Positions 46,914-55,261 of a DNA stretch of 64,000 nucleotides are shown one piece after another. Origin of the DNA: Clostridium sp. E02 (GTDB taxonomy: Bacteria > Bacillota > Clostridia > Lachnospirales > Lachnospiraceae); the NCBI RefSeq assembly GCF_003833015.1, contig NZ_RJLQ01000001.1, forward strand, positions 1 to 64,000, written 5' to 3'. Below the pieces are notes generated by a model that was not told the DNA's origin, did no database searches, and worked only from the letters and a program-made list of their open reading frames with translations. Positions within the stretch are counted from its first letter, which is position 1. Each line of letters starts with the position of its first letter. Made by a program: the position numbers and the translations under genes.

Positions 46914-48170
46914 ATGGAAAAAGACCAAAAAAGACAGATATCCGTAGCACGGGCTGAGGAGTTAAAGGGGAGGATAACGGATTTTCTAGAGGCAAAAAAA
47001 AGGATTGCCAAAGGAATGGAAAAAGAAGAGGAATTAAAAAGTAGGAAAAAGCAAATTCTAGAGATGTTTCATGCGGATGAAGCGGACTGGAACGATTATC
47101 ATTGGCAATTGAAAAACCGCATTACAGACGCGAAGAAATTAGGTGAGATCATTCATTTAAGTGAAAGGGAAAAGCAGCAGATAGAGAATGTGGAAAAGAA
47201 ATTTCGATGGGCGATATCACCTTATTATTTAAGCCTTGTGGATCCAGATGACCGGTTTGATCCGGTACGGCTTTTATCCATTCCCACCGAAAAGGAGTTA
47301 GAAAACACCTGTATGGATTTAGATCCCATGAACGAGGAATTTACCAATCCAGCTGGTTGCATCACCAGGCGGTATCCGGACCGTCTTATTATTAATGTAA
47401 CAAATGAGTGTGCGATGTATTGCAGACATTGTCAGAGAAGGCGCAACATCGGGGAGAAGGATGTGGTAAGATCCAACGCGTTGATACAGGAATCCATTGA
47501 TTACATTAGAGCGAATGAAGAAATCCGGGATGTGTTGATTACCGGTGGAGATGCACTTTGTCTTTCGGATGAGCAGTTAGAATGGATGATCAAACAGTTA
47601 AAAGAGATTCCTCATGTGGATTACATACGTTTGGGGACCAGAGTTATGGTGACCATGCCTCAACGAATTACAGAAAAACTCTGTACCATGTTGAAAAAAT
47701 ATCACCCCATTTATATCAATACCCAATTTAATCATCCAATGGAGATAACACGGGAATCCAAGGCGGCATGTGAACGGCTTGCAGATTCTGGGATTGTTCT
47801 TGGTAATCAGGCTGTTTTATTAAATGGTGTAAATAACGATAAATTTATTATGCGGGTTCTGAATCATGAATTATTAAAATGTAGAGTTCGTCCTTATTAC
47901 ATCTTTCATGCAAAACATATACAGGGCACCACTCACTTTAATACGTCTATTGAAGATGGAATCGAAATCATGGAATATTTACGAGGATATACGTCAGGAC
48001 TAGCCATCCCCACATTTATTGTAAATGCTCCGGGAGGACAAGGAAAAACACCTGTCTTTCCTAATTACATTGTCTCTAGAGGACCTGGGTATATTATGCT
48101 TCGGACTTGGGAAGGTAAAGTGATCAAGTACGAAGATCATGAGACAAAAGATATAAGAGAACTTCTTTAA
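46914..48170 (+). CDS. eam: Glutamate 2,3-aminomutase (radical SAM, KamA family)
   Basis: PLP- and SAM-dependent enzyme converting L-glutamate to beta-glutamate, a compatible solute. The 418-residue protein has the cluster motif Cys166/Cys170/Cys173 (NECAMYCRHC) and the TGGDALCLS SAM-binding loop. Lysine 2,3-aminomutases bind the substrate side chain with two aspartates; here those positions are Lys334 (IFHAKHIQG) and Asn371 (FIVNAPGG). They have the same spacing as Lys332 and Asn369, which define the glutamate enzyme in Clostridioides difficile. I therefore prefer glutamate over lysine. Monocistronic, behind a long structured leader. Confidence 0.85.
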   Translation: MEKDQKRQISVARAEELKGRITDFLEAKKRIAKGMEKEEELKSRKKQILEMFHADEADWNDYHWQLKNRITDAKKLGEIIHLSEREKQQIENVEKKFRWAISPYYLSLVDPDDRFDPVRLLSIPTEKELENTCMDLDPMNEEFTNPAGCITRRYPDRLIINVTNECAMYCRHCQRRRNIGEKDVVRSNALIQESIDYIRANEEIRDVLITGGDALCLSDEQLEWMIKQLKEIPHVDYIRLGTRVMVTMPQRITEKLCTMLKKYHPIYINTQFNHPMEITRESKAACERLADSGIVLGNQAVLLNGVNNDKFIMRVLNHELLKCRVRPYYIFHAKHIQGTTHFNTSIEDGIEIMEYLRGYTSGLAIPTFIVNAPGGQGKTPVFPNYIVSRGPGYIMLRTWEGKVIKYEDHETKDIRELL

Positions 48171-48249
48171 ATAAACCCAAACAAATATACAGGAAAGGAC
48201 CAAATAAAAGAGAGAACAATTCTCCTTATTTGGTCCTTCTTTTCGTTCT

Positions 48250-48921
48250 CTATCCGTTGACTGCCTGACGCTTCATCTGGCCAATGGCTTTAATCACCGG
48301 TGGTAAATATAGAATGACAATCGTAAGGAGCATCTCAGGTAAAATGTAGGTAGCGTTGTACCCCAGAGTGTAGAGAAACGGATTCACATTTTCCGGTGCA
48401 TAGGAAGCAAAAAATAGATACCCAGAAATCACATGGCAGAGATAACGACCAAATACGCCAGTTATATAACCAAGAATCAGTCCGTTTTTTTTGTTCCAAA
48501 ACAGACCAGATAGGCCCAGTGCTCCAAAAGCGAGTGGGTAGTCTAGCAGTACCTGCAATGGGGCATAGATGTATGGTCCTAAGATAAACTGAAGTATGCC
48601 GTATGAAATACCGGTCATGATCCCTGCTTTTAAACCGTAAACATTACCGATCAAGCAGATAAAAAGCATAGAAAATAAAGTGATGGAACCTCCAAAAGGG
48701 AGGGATGCAAATTTGATAAATGAAGTGACTACAGCTAAGGCCATGGCACCTGCGCAGTAAACCAACTGACGGGTCTTTAACTGATTGGCCTTGTGGCTGG
48801 ATTTTGATAACAAATGGATGCCCAAAAAGAGTACGGCAAACAGAAGAATCAACAGTCCGTAGCCAGCTGGTTTTAAGAGATACTCCCCGTTTTCCTGGGA
48901 ATATGTTAGAAAAAATGACAT
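48250..48921 (-). CDS. thiT: Thiamine ECF transporter S component ThiT
   Basis: Membrane-embedded thiamine-binding subunit of an energy-coupling factor importer; it works with a shared EcfAA'T module not in this window. The 223 residues form about six helices, and the ThiT motif SLPFGGSITLFSMLFI lies between about 90 and 105, with GLKAGIMTGISYGILQF following. A TPP riboswitch precedes the gene, confirming a thiamine role. RBS AAAGGAGG, ATG at 48921. Confidence 0.92.
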   Translation of the reverse strand: MSFFLTYSQENGEYLLKPAGYGLLILLFAVLFLGIHLLSKSSHKANQLKTRQLVYCAGAMALAVVTSFIKFASLPFGGSITLFSMLFICLIGNVYGLKAGIMTGISYGILQFILGPYIYAPLQVLLDYPLAFGALGLSGLFWNKKNGLILGYITGVFGRYLCHVISGYLFFASYAPENVNPFLYTLGYNATYILPEMLLTIVILYLPPVIKAIGQMKRQAVNG

Positions 48922-48947
48922 AAAAAAACCTCCTTTGTACGCACGGG

Positions 48948-49041
48948 AGGAGAGGATGCTTGCTTCCTTCCGCCGGTATTAACCGGTTCAAGTAGTAAGG
49001 GTCAGGTATGTACCTTTCTCAGCCCAAGGCTCCCCTAGCGT
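48948..49041 (-). promoter_or_regulatory. TPP (thiamine pyrophosphate) riboswitch
   Basis: On the minus strand the element reads GGGGAGCC, then GGGCTGAGA, a variable arm ending in ACCC, then TTGAACCGGTTAATAC and GCGGAAGGAAGC, the conserved THI-box blocks in order. No terminator follows. CTCCTCC just downstream (minus strand, about 48951-48944) can pair with the thiT GGAGG, suggesting translational control. Confidence 0.95.
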
Positions 49042-49067
49042 TTTAAATGATTTATGATATTGGAGTG

Positions 49068-49096
49068 AGTATAGCGCAAATCAATTTGTATGTCAA
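49068..49096 (-). promoter_or_regulatory. Promoter of the TPP riboswitch-thiT transcript
   Basis: Minus strand TTGACA (49096-49091), 17 bp, TATACT (49073-49068). Confidence 0.85.
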
Positions 49097-49180
49097 GCGT
49101 TGAAATATTATGATTGGGTATAAAAAATCAAATGTAGTACAACCTAGTAAGGAAAATTGGACGGTGGGGAGGTTGTTTTT

Positions 49181-49606
49181 ATGACAGGCTTTATCATTGC
49201 ACTCATATCGGGTGCGCTTATGAGTTTACAAGGTGTTTTTAATACAGGGGTAACAAAACAAACAAGCATGTGGGTGGCCACCGGATGGGTACAGCTGACG
49301 GCATTTCTGACATGTTTGATTTTATGGTTCCTATCAGGAAGAGAAAATATAACAGGACTGATACACGTTCAACCCAAATATTTATTAATTGGTGGTATCA
49401 TGGGTGCGTTTATTACGTATACGGTAGTAAAGAGTATGGCAACTCTTGGACCTGCTAAGGCAGCAATTATAATTGTAGTGTCTCAAATTATCGTTGCTTA
49501 TGGAATCGAATTATTCGGTCTGTTTGGAGTGGATAAAATAGGATTTGAGTGGAAAAAACTAATTGGTGCAGTGGTCGCTATTATAGGGATCATTATATTT
49601 AATTAA
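49181..49606 (+). CDS. DMT-superfamily small membrane protein (YdcZ/DUF606-like)
   Basis: A 141-residue protein with about five hydrophobic helices, starting MTGFIIALISGALMSLQGVFN, which matches single-module DMT proteins of the YdcZ type that probably work as dimers. The repeated GPAKAAIIIVVSQIIVAYGIELFG helix pair is also typical. The ATG at 49181 has GGGGAGG 8 bases upstream. Substrate unknown; no operon partner. Confidence 0.82.
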   Translation: MTGFIIALISGALMSLQGVFNTGVTKQTSMWVATGWVQLTAFLTCLILWFLSGRENITGLIHVQPKYLLIGGIMGAFITYTVVKSMATLGPAKAAIIIVVSQIIVAYGIELFGLFGVDKIGFEWKKLIGAVVAIIGIIIFN

Positions 49607-49620
49607 TTTAGAAATAGTGC

Positions 49621-49649
49621 TTGTATTTACCCACCTCTTTCGGTAGAAT
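49621..49649 (+). promoter_or_regulatory. Promoter of comEA
   Basis: TTGTAT (49621-49626), 17 bp, TAGAAT (49644-49649). Confidence 0.65.
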
Positions 49650-49707
49650 AGTAATATGGGCTGAAGATGGTATCCTTTTATAGCAAATTTTGTAAAAGGA
49701 GGATATC

Positions 49708-50298
49708 ATGAAGAATCAAATAGTTAAGATGGTAGTCATAGGGGTCTGTATCGTAGTATGCAGTGTGTTCTATGGCTTAAACAGGACTCAAAAACCTGAG
49801 GAAGACGGAATTATATTAAAGGAACAAATACCAACTGTCTCTTCTAAGGAACGGATAGACAAAGGATCCCAATCAGATCCTTCCCCGTCCTGTTACGTAC
49901 ATATTTGTGGAGAAGTAGTATCTCCTGGAGTCTATGAACTGGAGGAAGGAAGCAGAGTCTTTCAGGCAGTGGAACAGGCAGGAGGGCTTACAGAGCAGGC
50001 TGCGGCTGACTCCCTTAACATGGCGGAATCGGTTAGAGATGGAATGAAAATTTTGGTGCCTAACAAGGAAGAGGTTAAGATTCAGTTCGAAGAGGTGGGA
50101 GAGAACCACCAGGTAAATATTAATACAGCAGGAAAAGAAGAACTGATGACTCTTAGAGGAATTGGAGAATCCAAGGCTCTAGATATCATTCGTTTTCGGG
50201 AAAGCCGGGGGTCGTTTCATTCCATTGAGGATATCAAGAAGATATCCGGGATCAAGGAGGCGGCTTTTCAAAAGATAAAGGATGATATTACGGTTTAA
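49708..50298 (+). CDS. comEA: ComEA-family DNA-binding competence protein
   Basis: Membrane-anchored DNA receptor of the uptake machinery. The 196 residues comprise an N-terminal membrane helix (7-24), a SLBB domain (YVHICGEVVSPGVYELEEGS, about 62-120) and a C-terminal helix-hairpin-helix repeat (VNINTAGKEELMTLRGIGES and IEDIKKISGIKE, about 135-195). AAAGGAGG RBS. comEC is not in the window. Confidence 0.92.
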   Translation: MKNQIVKMVVIGVCIVVCSVFYGLNRTQKPEEDGIILKEQIPTVSSKERIDKGSQSDPSPSCYVHICGEVVSPGVYELEEGSRVFQAVEQAGGLTEQAAADSLNMAESVRDGMKILVPNKEEVKIQFEEVGENHQVNINTAGKEELMTLRGIGESKALDIIRFRESRGSFHSIEDIKKISGIKEAAFQKIKDDITV

Positions 50299-50319
50299 TA
50301 TAGAAAATAGAGGTGCGAT

Positions 50320-51018
50320 ATGGCGAGTGTTTTAGTAGTTGATGATGAAAAACTGATTGTTAAGGGAATGCGATTTAGTCTGGAACAGGATGGGATGGAT
50401 GTCGATTGTGCCTATGATGGAGAAGAAGCCATTCACTTTGCAAAACAAAAAGAATACGATGTGGTATTGTTAGATGTTATGTTACCTAAATTTGACGGTT
50501 ATGAGGTATGTCAGGCAATCCGTGAGTTTTCGGAGATGCCGATTATCATGCTGACGGCAAAAGGCAACGATATGGATAAGATTCTGGGGCTGGAATATGG
50601 AGCCGATGATTATATAACCAAACCATTTAATATTCTTGAGGTAAAAGCCAGGATCAAAGCTATTTTACGAAGGAATGGTAAAAATGGAAGAAGAGGCAGA
50701 CAAGAAGACGATCATCTGGTCACTGCAGGTGATTTACAACTAGACAGAGACAGCAGAAGGGTAATGATCGGAGAGAAGGAAATCAATCTGACCGCAAAAG
50801 AATTTGATCTTTTGGAGCTTTTGGTTTTAAATTTAGGAAAGGTTTACAGCCGCGAACAGCTTCTTACTTCCGTATGGGGCAACAAAGCCATGGACACAGG
50901 TGATGTCCGAACCGTAGACGTTCATGTAAGGCGGCTTAGAGAAAAAATTGAGCCGAGTCCCAGTGACCCCAAGTATGTGCATACCAAGTGGGGAGTTGGA
51001 TATTATTTCCGCATTTAG
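50320..51018 (+). CDS. OmpR/PhoB-family response regulator
   Basis: A 232-residue two-component regulator. The receiver domain (1-120) has acidic VVDDEK, the phospho-acceptor Asp in VVLLDVMLPKFDGYEV, and the lysine in ITKPF. The winged-helix DNA-binding domain (135-230) has LTAKEFDLLELLVLN and DVRTVDVHVRRLREKIE. It follows comEA by 21 bases but no histidine kinase gene is adjacent, so it is an orphan here. A terminator follows. Confidence 0.93.
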   Translation: MASVLVVDDEKLIVKGMRFSLEQDGMDVDCAYDGEEAIHFAKQKEYDVVLLDVMLPKFDGYEVCQAIREFSEMPIIMLTAKGNDMDKILGLEYGADDYITKPFNILEVKARIKAILRRNGKNGRRGRQEDDHLVTAGDLQLDRDSRRVMIGEKEINLTAKEFDLLELLVLNLGKVYSREQLLTSVWGNKAMDTGDVRTVDVHVRRLREKIEPSPSDPKYVHTKWGVGYYFRI

Positions 51019-51026
51019 GAATACTG

Positions 51027-51076
51027 AAAAAGGAGGATTTCTTACCGGGTCGTTCCGGAGAGATCCGCCTTTTCTT
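51027..51076 (+). terminator. Terminator after the response regulator gene
   Basis: GGAGGAT pairs with ATCCGCC with a one-base mismatch, enclosing CCGG/CCGG; TTTT follows. Confidence 0.7.
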
Positions 51077-51113
51077 ATATTATTGAGACATAAAAGGAAG
51101 TGAGGCATCAACC

Positions 51114-52970
51114 ATGAGCAATAGTCCACAGGGTGAGCGGTGGAGACGGCTAGATAATACAGCTAAAATTTTCCCTGTCATAGCGAGTGAAAATTTAAGC
51201 AATGTGTTTCGTATTTCTGTAGTACTCAATGAGGAAGTGGTTCCAGGAACGTTACAGAGGGCGCTAGAGGAAATCCTTCCACAGTTTGAGGGGTTTTCCG
51301 TTAAACTAAAAAAGGGATTCTTCTGGTATTATTTTGAACACAACGGCAGGATGCCAGTCATAGAAAGGGAATCCACATATCCTTGTAAATATATTGATCC
51401 ACACAGCAATCAACTTTTTTTGTTTCGGGTCACATATTTTGGAAATCGAATCAACCTGGAAGTATTTCATGCAGTGACGGATGGACTAGGAGCGGTTCAA
51501 TTCTTAAAGGCACTGGTTTACCGGTATCTGGATCTGGTTAAAAATTCGGGTATTGGGAATCGAGCACCTCAAAAAATACCATCCGAGATATCCATGAATG
51601 TAGAAGACAGTTACGTCCGGCATTATAAAAAAACAAAAAAACGCAGCTACAGTCGAAAAAAAGCTTATAAGTTAAGTGGAGAGCCTCTCTCTCTGGCTGA
51701 AGAGAATATACTTCACGGTTATGTAGGACTGAAACAATTAAAAGAAGTAAGTAAAAAATATAAGGTAAGCATTACCCGATTTTTGACTGCAGCTCTGATC
51801 TGGGCGATTATACAGGAATATGTAAAAGATAGAACCAAAGAAGAACTGATCGGTATCAGCATCCCCATTAATTTAAGATCTTTTTTTGGATCGGAAACTA
51901 TGGCTAATTTTTTTGCTGTAACAGTCGTGGACTTTTTATCTTCGGGTGAAACGGATACATTTTCTGGGATTCTAGAGGTTGTAAACAGACAGATGGAAGA
52001 AAAGGTAACCAAGGAAAAGATGGAGGAAACCATATCCTATAACGTATCCAATGAGAAAAAATGGTACCTTCGTATCACACCTCTTTGGATTAAATCGCTT
52101 GTTCTAAATCTAATCTTCCGTATGAATGACAGAGCTTATACGATGACATTGTCTAACATTGGACCGATTTCCATTGAGGAAGAATACAAAGATGAGGTAA
52201 AACGGTTTCAGATGATGATCGGAGTCTCTAGAAGACAGCCGGTAAAATGCAGTGTTTGTAGTTATGGAGAGGAATTAGCCATTACATTTAGTTCCGTTTT
52301 TCAGGATACCCGACTCCAGGATCGTTTGTTTCAGTTATTAAAAGATGAGGGCATTCCAGTGGAACTAGAAAGCAATGGGATTGCAGATAATCGGAATGAG
52401 AAAGGACAATATCCACAGATCCAATATGACAAACAAAAAATGAAACAACTAGTGAATTTATTTTATGGAACTATGTTTTTTGTGTCTGCATTGCTGGGCT
52501 TAATAAATTTTTCAACTTATAGTGGATCTTTATGGTCTGTAATTGCCATCGGACTTATGGCTTATACGGTTTTGACGGTTCGCTATTCGATTCTAAGGCA
52601 TTCAAATTTGGCAGGTAAGATCCTGCTTCAAACAGTGGCGGCGGAGGTGGTGTGGGTTTTCATAGATTGTGCCACCGGATACAATGGCTGGTCGGTTAAC
52701 TATGGGATTCCAAGTACCATCTTGTTTGCAGATCTTGCGGTGGTATTTCTTATCTTAGTCAACCGAATGAATTGGCAGAGTTATTTTATGTATCAAATTT
52801 CGATTACAGTGTTTAGCTTCATCCCTTTAATCCTTTGGGCGGTGGGGGTGATCACTACGCCGCCACTGGCACTTCTTACGGTTGCCATTACGGTAATGAT
52901 TCTGGTGGTAACGATTATTCTTGGAGATAGAAGTGTGAAAAAAGAATTAATTCGACGGTTTCATATATAA
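51114..52970 (+). CDS. Alcohol acetyltransferase-like acyltransferase with C-terminal membrane domain
   Basis: A 618-residue fusion. Residues 1 to about 430 belong to the condensation/acetyltransferase superfamily (AATase-like): the catalytic H-x-x-x-D motif is HAVTDG, and the later IGISIPINLRSFFGSETMAN channel region is recognisable. Residues about 445-600 form five transmembrane helices ending in a basic tail. It is followed closely by an esterase gene, so the pair may form and break acyl esters of an alcohol, lipid or glycan (inference). RBS GGAAGTGAGG. Confidence 0.75.
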   Translation: MSNSPQGERWRRLDNTAKIFPVIASENLSNVFRISVVLNEEVVPGTLQRALEEILPQFEGFSVKLKKGFFWYYFEHNGRMPVIERESTYPCKYIDPHSNQLFLFRVTYFGNRINLEVFHAVTDGLGAVQFLKALVYRYLDLVKNSGIGNRAPQKIPSEISMNVEDSYVRHYKKTKKRSYSRKKAYKLSGEPLSLAEENILHGYVGLKQLKEVSKKYKVSITRFLTAALIWAIIQEYVKDRTKEELIGISIPINLRSFFGSETMANFFAVTVVDFLSSGETDTFSGILEVVNRQMEEKVTKEKMEETISYNVSNEKKWYLRITPLWIKSLVLNLIFRMNDRAYTMTLSNIGPISIEEEYKDEVKRFQMMIGVSRRQPVKCSVCSYGEELAITFSSVFQDTRLQDRLFQLLKDEGIPVELESNGIADNRNEKGQYPQIQYDKQKMKQLVNLFYGTMFFVSALLGLINFSTYSGSLWSVIAIGLMAYTVLTVRYSILRHSNLAGKILLQTVAAEVVWVFIDCATGYNGWSVNYGIPSTILFADLAVVFLILVNRMNWQSYFMYQISITVFSFIPLILWAVGVITTPPLALLTVAITVMILVVTIILGDRSVKKELIRRFHI

Positions 52971-52993
52971 GCCGAGCGAGGAGGAATTTGCGG

Positions 52994-54022
52994 ATGAGAG
53001 GAAAAAAAATTAGTGTAATGGGAAATCTGGTGAGAGATATGATGCAGAATGTAATGGAAACATCTCTAAAACAACCGATTCAAACAGGTGAGTTAAGAAA
53101 AAATCCGATGGAGCCTGCATGGGTATGTCCAGCCGGTTATGAATATGAGCTGATCGAAAAAGGCTCTTTTAAGATGGAGTATTTGCGCCCGGCAGGGGTG
53201 GTGACAGGACGGGTTATCTTACAACTTCACGGGGGTGGATATATTGGCCCTATGAAAAATATTTACCGGAGATTTGCAGTCAAGTACTCCCGTCTAAGCT
53301 ATGGAGGAGATGTGCTCACACCGGATTATCGGGTAGCACCAGAAAATCCATTTCCTGCAGCTCTTGAGGATGCAGTTGCAGCTTATGAATGGCTGATTCA
53401 GGAGAAAAAGTATGAGCCAGAGCATATCGTGGTGGCGGGAGATTCTGCTGGTGGAGGGTTAGCCCTGGCATTGGGGCTTTATTTAAAAGATAACAATCTT
53501 CCTATGCCAGGAGGATTTCTTACCATGTCTGCCTGGACAGATCTTACCAACAGCGGAGAAAGTCATCAGACCAATTATCACAACGATCCCCTATTTGGAA
53601 ATTCCACCCAAAATATGCTCTACGACTCTTCCTACGTGGGTGAGACAGATCCTAGTGATCCCTATCTTTCCCCCTTGTTTGGAGATTTTACTGGATTTCC
53701 CCCCGTACTGATGCAGGTGGGAAGCTTTGAAGTGTTGTTAAGTGACACCCTGCGTGTGGTGGAAAAATTAAAAGAGACTGGGGTCAAAAGGCGACTTTCG
53801 GTATACGACGGTATGTTCCATGTGTTCCAAATGGGATTGGATTTAATTCCAGAAAGCAGAGAGGCATGGGAAGAGGTAGAGGAATTTATCCGAATCGTTT
53901 ATCACATCAATGTAAAACCAGATGGTAAAATTGTACGGAAAATAAAAACAGAGAGAAAAAAAACTACAAAGAATGTAGCCCAACTTTTGATCGCAATGAT
54001 GAAAAAGGAACTGAATGGATAG
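52994..54022 (+). CDS. Alpha/beta hydrolase (hormone-sensitive-lipase-type esterase)
   Basis: A 342-residue esterase of the HSL family: oxyanion [16 protein letters not shown], nucleophile GDSAGGG (serine about residue 155), with the Asp in [11 protein letters not shown]-adjacent sequence and the His in DGMFHVF. A C-terminal basic stretch ([11 protein letters not shown]) is unusual. The ATG at 52994 sits 9 bases after GAGGAGG; a TTG at 52988 is too close. It starts 23 bases after the acyltransferase gene and ends 11 bases before rlmH, so all three are likely co-transcribed. Confidence 0.88.
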   Translation: MRGKKISVMGNLVRDMMQNVMETSLKQPIQTGELRKNPMEPAWVCPAGYEYELIEKGSFKMEYLRPAGVVTGRVILQLHGGGYIGPMKNIYRRFAVKYSRLSYGGDVLTPDYRVAPENPFPAALEDAVAAYEWLIQEKKYEPEHIVVAGDSAGGGLALALGLYLKDNNLPMPGGFLTMSAWTDLTNSGESHQTNYHNDPLFGNSTQNMLYDSSYVGETDPSDPYLSPLFGDFTGFPPVLMQVGSFEVLLSDTLRVVEKLKETGVKRRLSVYDGMFHVFQMGLDLIPESREAWEEVEEFIRIVYHINVKPDGKIVRKIKTERKKTTKNVAQLLIAMMKKELNG

Positions 54023-54033
54023 AGGAGAAACGA

Positions 54034-54513
54034 ATGAAGATCACGTTGGTGACAGTGGGTAAAATAAAAGAAAAGTTTTATACCGATGCCATAGCCGAAT
54101 ATAGCAAAAGACTGAGCCGCTACTGCAAGCTGGAGATTATTCAGGTGTCAGATGAGAAGACCCCCGATCATGCTAGTGAGACCGTAGAGCGGCAGATAAA
54201 AGAGAAGGAAGGGGAGAAGATTCTTCTTTCTATAAAAGAAGGGGCTTATGTAATCGCTCTTGCTATAGACGGTGAGATGCTTGATTCTGTAAAGCTATCA
54301 GAAAAAATAGCGGCTCTTGGAGTCGGTGGAGTGAGTCAGATTGTATTTGTTATCGGTGGTTCCCTTGGTCTTGCGGAGGCAGTTTTACAGCGGGCGGATT
54401 ACAAGCTGAGCTTTTCAAAAATGACCTTCCCCCATCAGTTGATGAGGGTGATTTTGCTGGAACAGATCTATCGGAGCTATCGGATCATGAATGGGGAACC
54501 ATATCATAAATGA
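54034..54513 (+). CDS. rlmH: 23S rRNA (pseudouridine1915-N3)-methyltransferase RlmH
   Basis: SPOUT-class methyltransferase acting on pseudouridine 1915 in helix 69 of the assembled 70S ribosome. The 159 residues match the family: [20 protein letters not shown] (start), [20 protein letters not shown] (knot loop binding SAM) and [19 protein letters not shown] with the C-terminal PYHK. RBS AGAGGAGAAACG. Confidence 0.96.
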   Translation: MKITLVTVGKIKEKFYTDAIAEYSKRLSRYCKLEIIQVSDEKTPDHASETVERQIKEKEGEKILLSIKEGAYVIALAIDGEMLDSVKLSEKIAALGVGGVSQIVFVIGGSLGLAEAVLQRADYKLSFSKMTFPHQLMRVILLEQIYRSYRIMNGEPYHK

Positions 54514-54540
54514 GTAAGTAAAAAAAGAGTAAAAGTCATG

Positions 54541-54584
54541 TTGACAAGCAAAGAGTAAAGTAGTAAAATGTAAGTGACACTTGC
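54541..54584 (+). promoter_or_regulatory. Promoter and operator of the second tetR gene
   Basis: TTGACA (54541-54546), 17 bp, TAAAAT (54564-54569). Directly after it lies GTAAGTG-A-CACTTGC (54570-54584), a near-palindrome over the start site. A related copy, GCAAGCG-T-TACTTGC (55194-55208), precedes the next gene. Confidence 0.75.
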
Positions 54585-54602
54585 ACAGAGAGAAGGTATT
54601 AC

Positions 54603-55178
54603 ATGTCAGAATCAACAAAAGCTAAGATCATAGGAGCGAGCATTCGTTTATTCACCCAAAATGGGTATAAGAAAACGACAACTAAGCTAATTGCCAAAGA
54701 GGCTGGCGTTAATGAAGTGACTATATTTAGACAATTTCAAAATAAAGAAGGTATTGTTAAGGAAATTGTAATTTCAAAATTGCCTAATTTAAGATCAATT
54801 CAAACGTATTTAGAGACAAAATCTGTCTTTGATGTGGAGACCGATTTGATAGAAGTTGGGAGATTATATTATGAGGGCATATCAAAGAATATTGAGATGC
54901 TCATGGTGTTATATTATGAAATGGGTCCGGCCTTCCAACAAGCATTCTCGATTATACCGAATGAACTTAAAGAAACTTTAATAAATTATTTTATTAAAAT
55001 GCAACAGGATAAAAAAATCATTGATATGGATCCTGAAATACTAGCACTTTCCTTCACGTCTTCCAATATAGGTTTTGCACTTATAAATGAATTTTTAAAA
55101 GAGGGGTTTGTCCATTTTTCTTCTAAAGAATATATAGAGCAGAATATCAAAATTTTTGCAAAAGGCATTGGTCTCTAA
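54603..55178 (+). CDS. TetR/AcrR-family transcriptional regulator
   Basis: A 191-residue repressor with the TetR DNA-binding helix pair YKKTTTKLIAKEAGVNEVTIF (about 22-42) followed by RQFQNKEGIVKEI. The C-terminal ligand domain is family-typical in length. An operator-like palindrome lies over its own promoter, and a second copy precedes the Fe-S protein gene 83 bases downstream, which indicates control of itself and that gene. Base composition is lower in G+C than the flanking genes, which may mean recent acquisition. Confidence 0.9.
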   Translation: MSESTKAKIIGASIRLFTQNGYKKTTTKLIAKEAGVNEVTIFRQFQNKEGIVKEIVISKLPNLRSIQTYLETKSVFDVETDLIEVGRLYYEGISKNIEMLMVLYYEMGPAFQQAFSIIPNELKETLINYFIKMQQDKKIIDMDPEILALSFTSSNIGFALINEFLKEGFVHFSSKEYIEQNIKIFAKGIGL

Positions 55179-55193
55179 TTTTTTAACCAATGA

Positions 55194-55208
55194 GCAAGCG
55201 TTACTTGC
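55194..55208 (+). promoter_or_regulatory. Second TetR operator copy before the Fe-S protein gene
   Basis: GCAAGCGTTACTTGC matches the reverse complement of the operator at 54570-54584 at 12 of 15 positions. Confidence 0.6.
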
Positions 55209-55261
55209 ATAATCAGCATCATTAAAAGCGGGATAGGTATATTAAAGGAGTAAATTAAGTT

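Noticed and set aside
46711-46995. Minus-strand frame of 94 codons with one hydrophobic helix, opposite the start of the aminomutase gene
   Set aside because: Its first part is antisense to conserved coding sequence, it lacks a plausible RBS or internal start, and I recognise no family. The region is better explained as the aminomutase leader.
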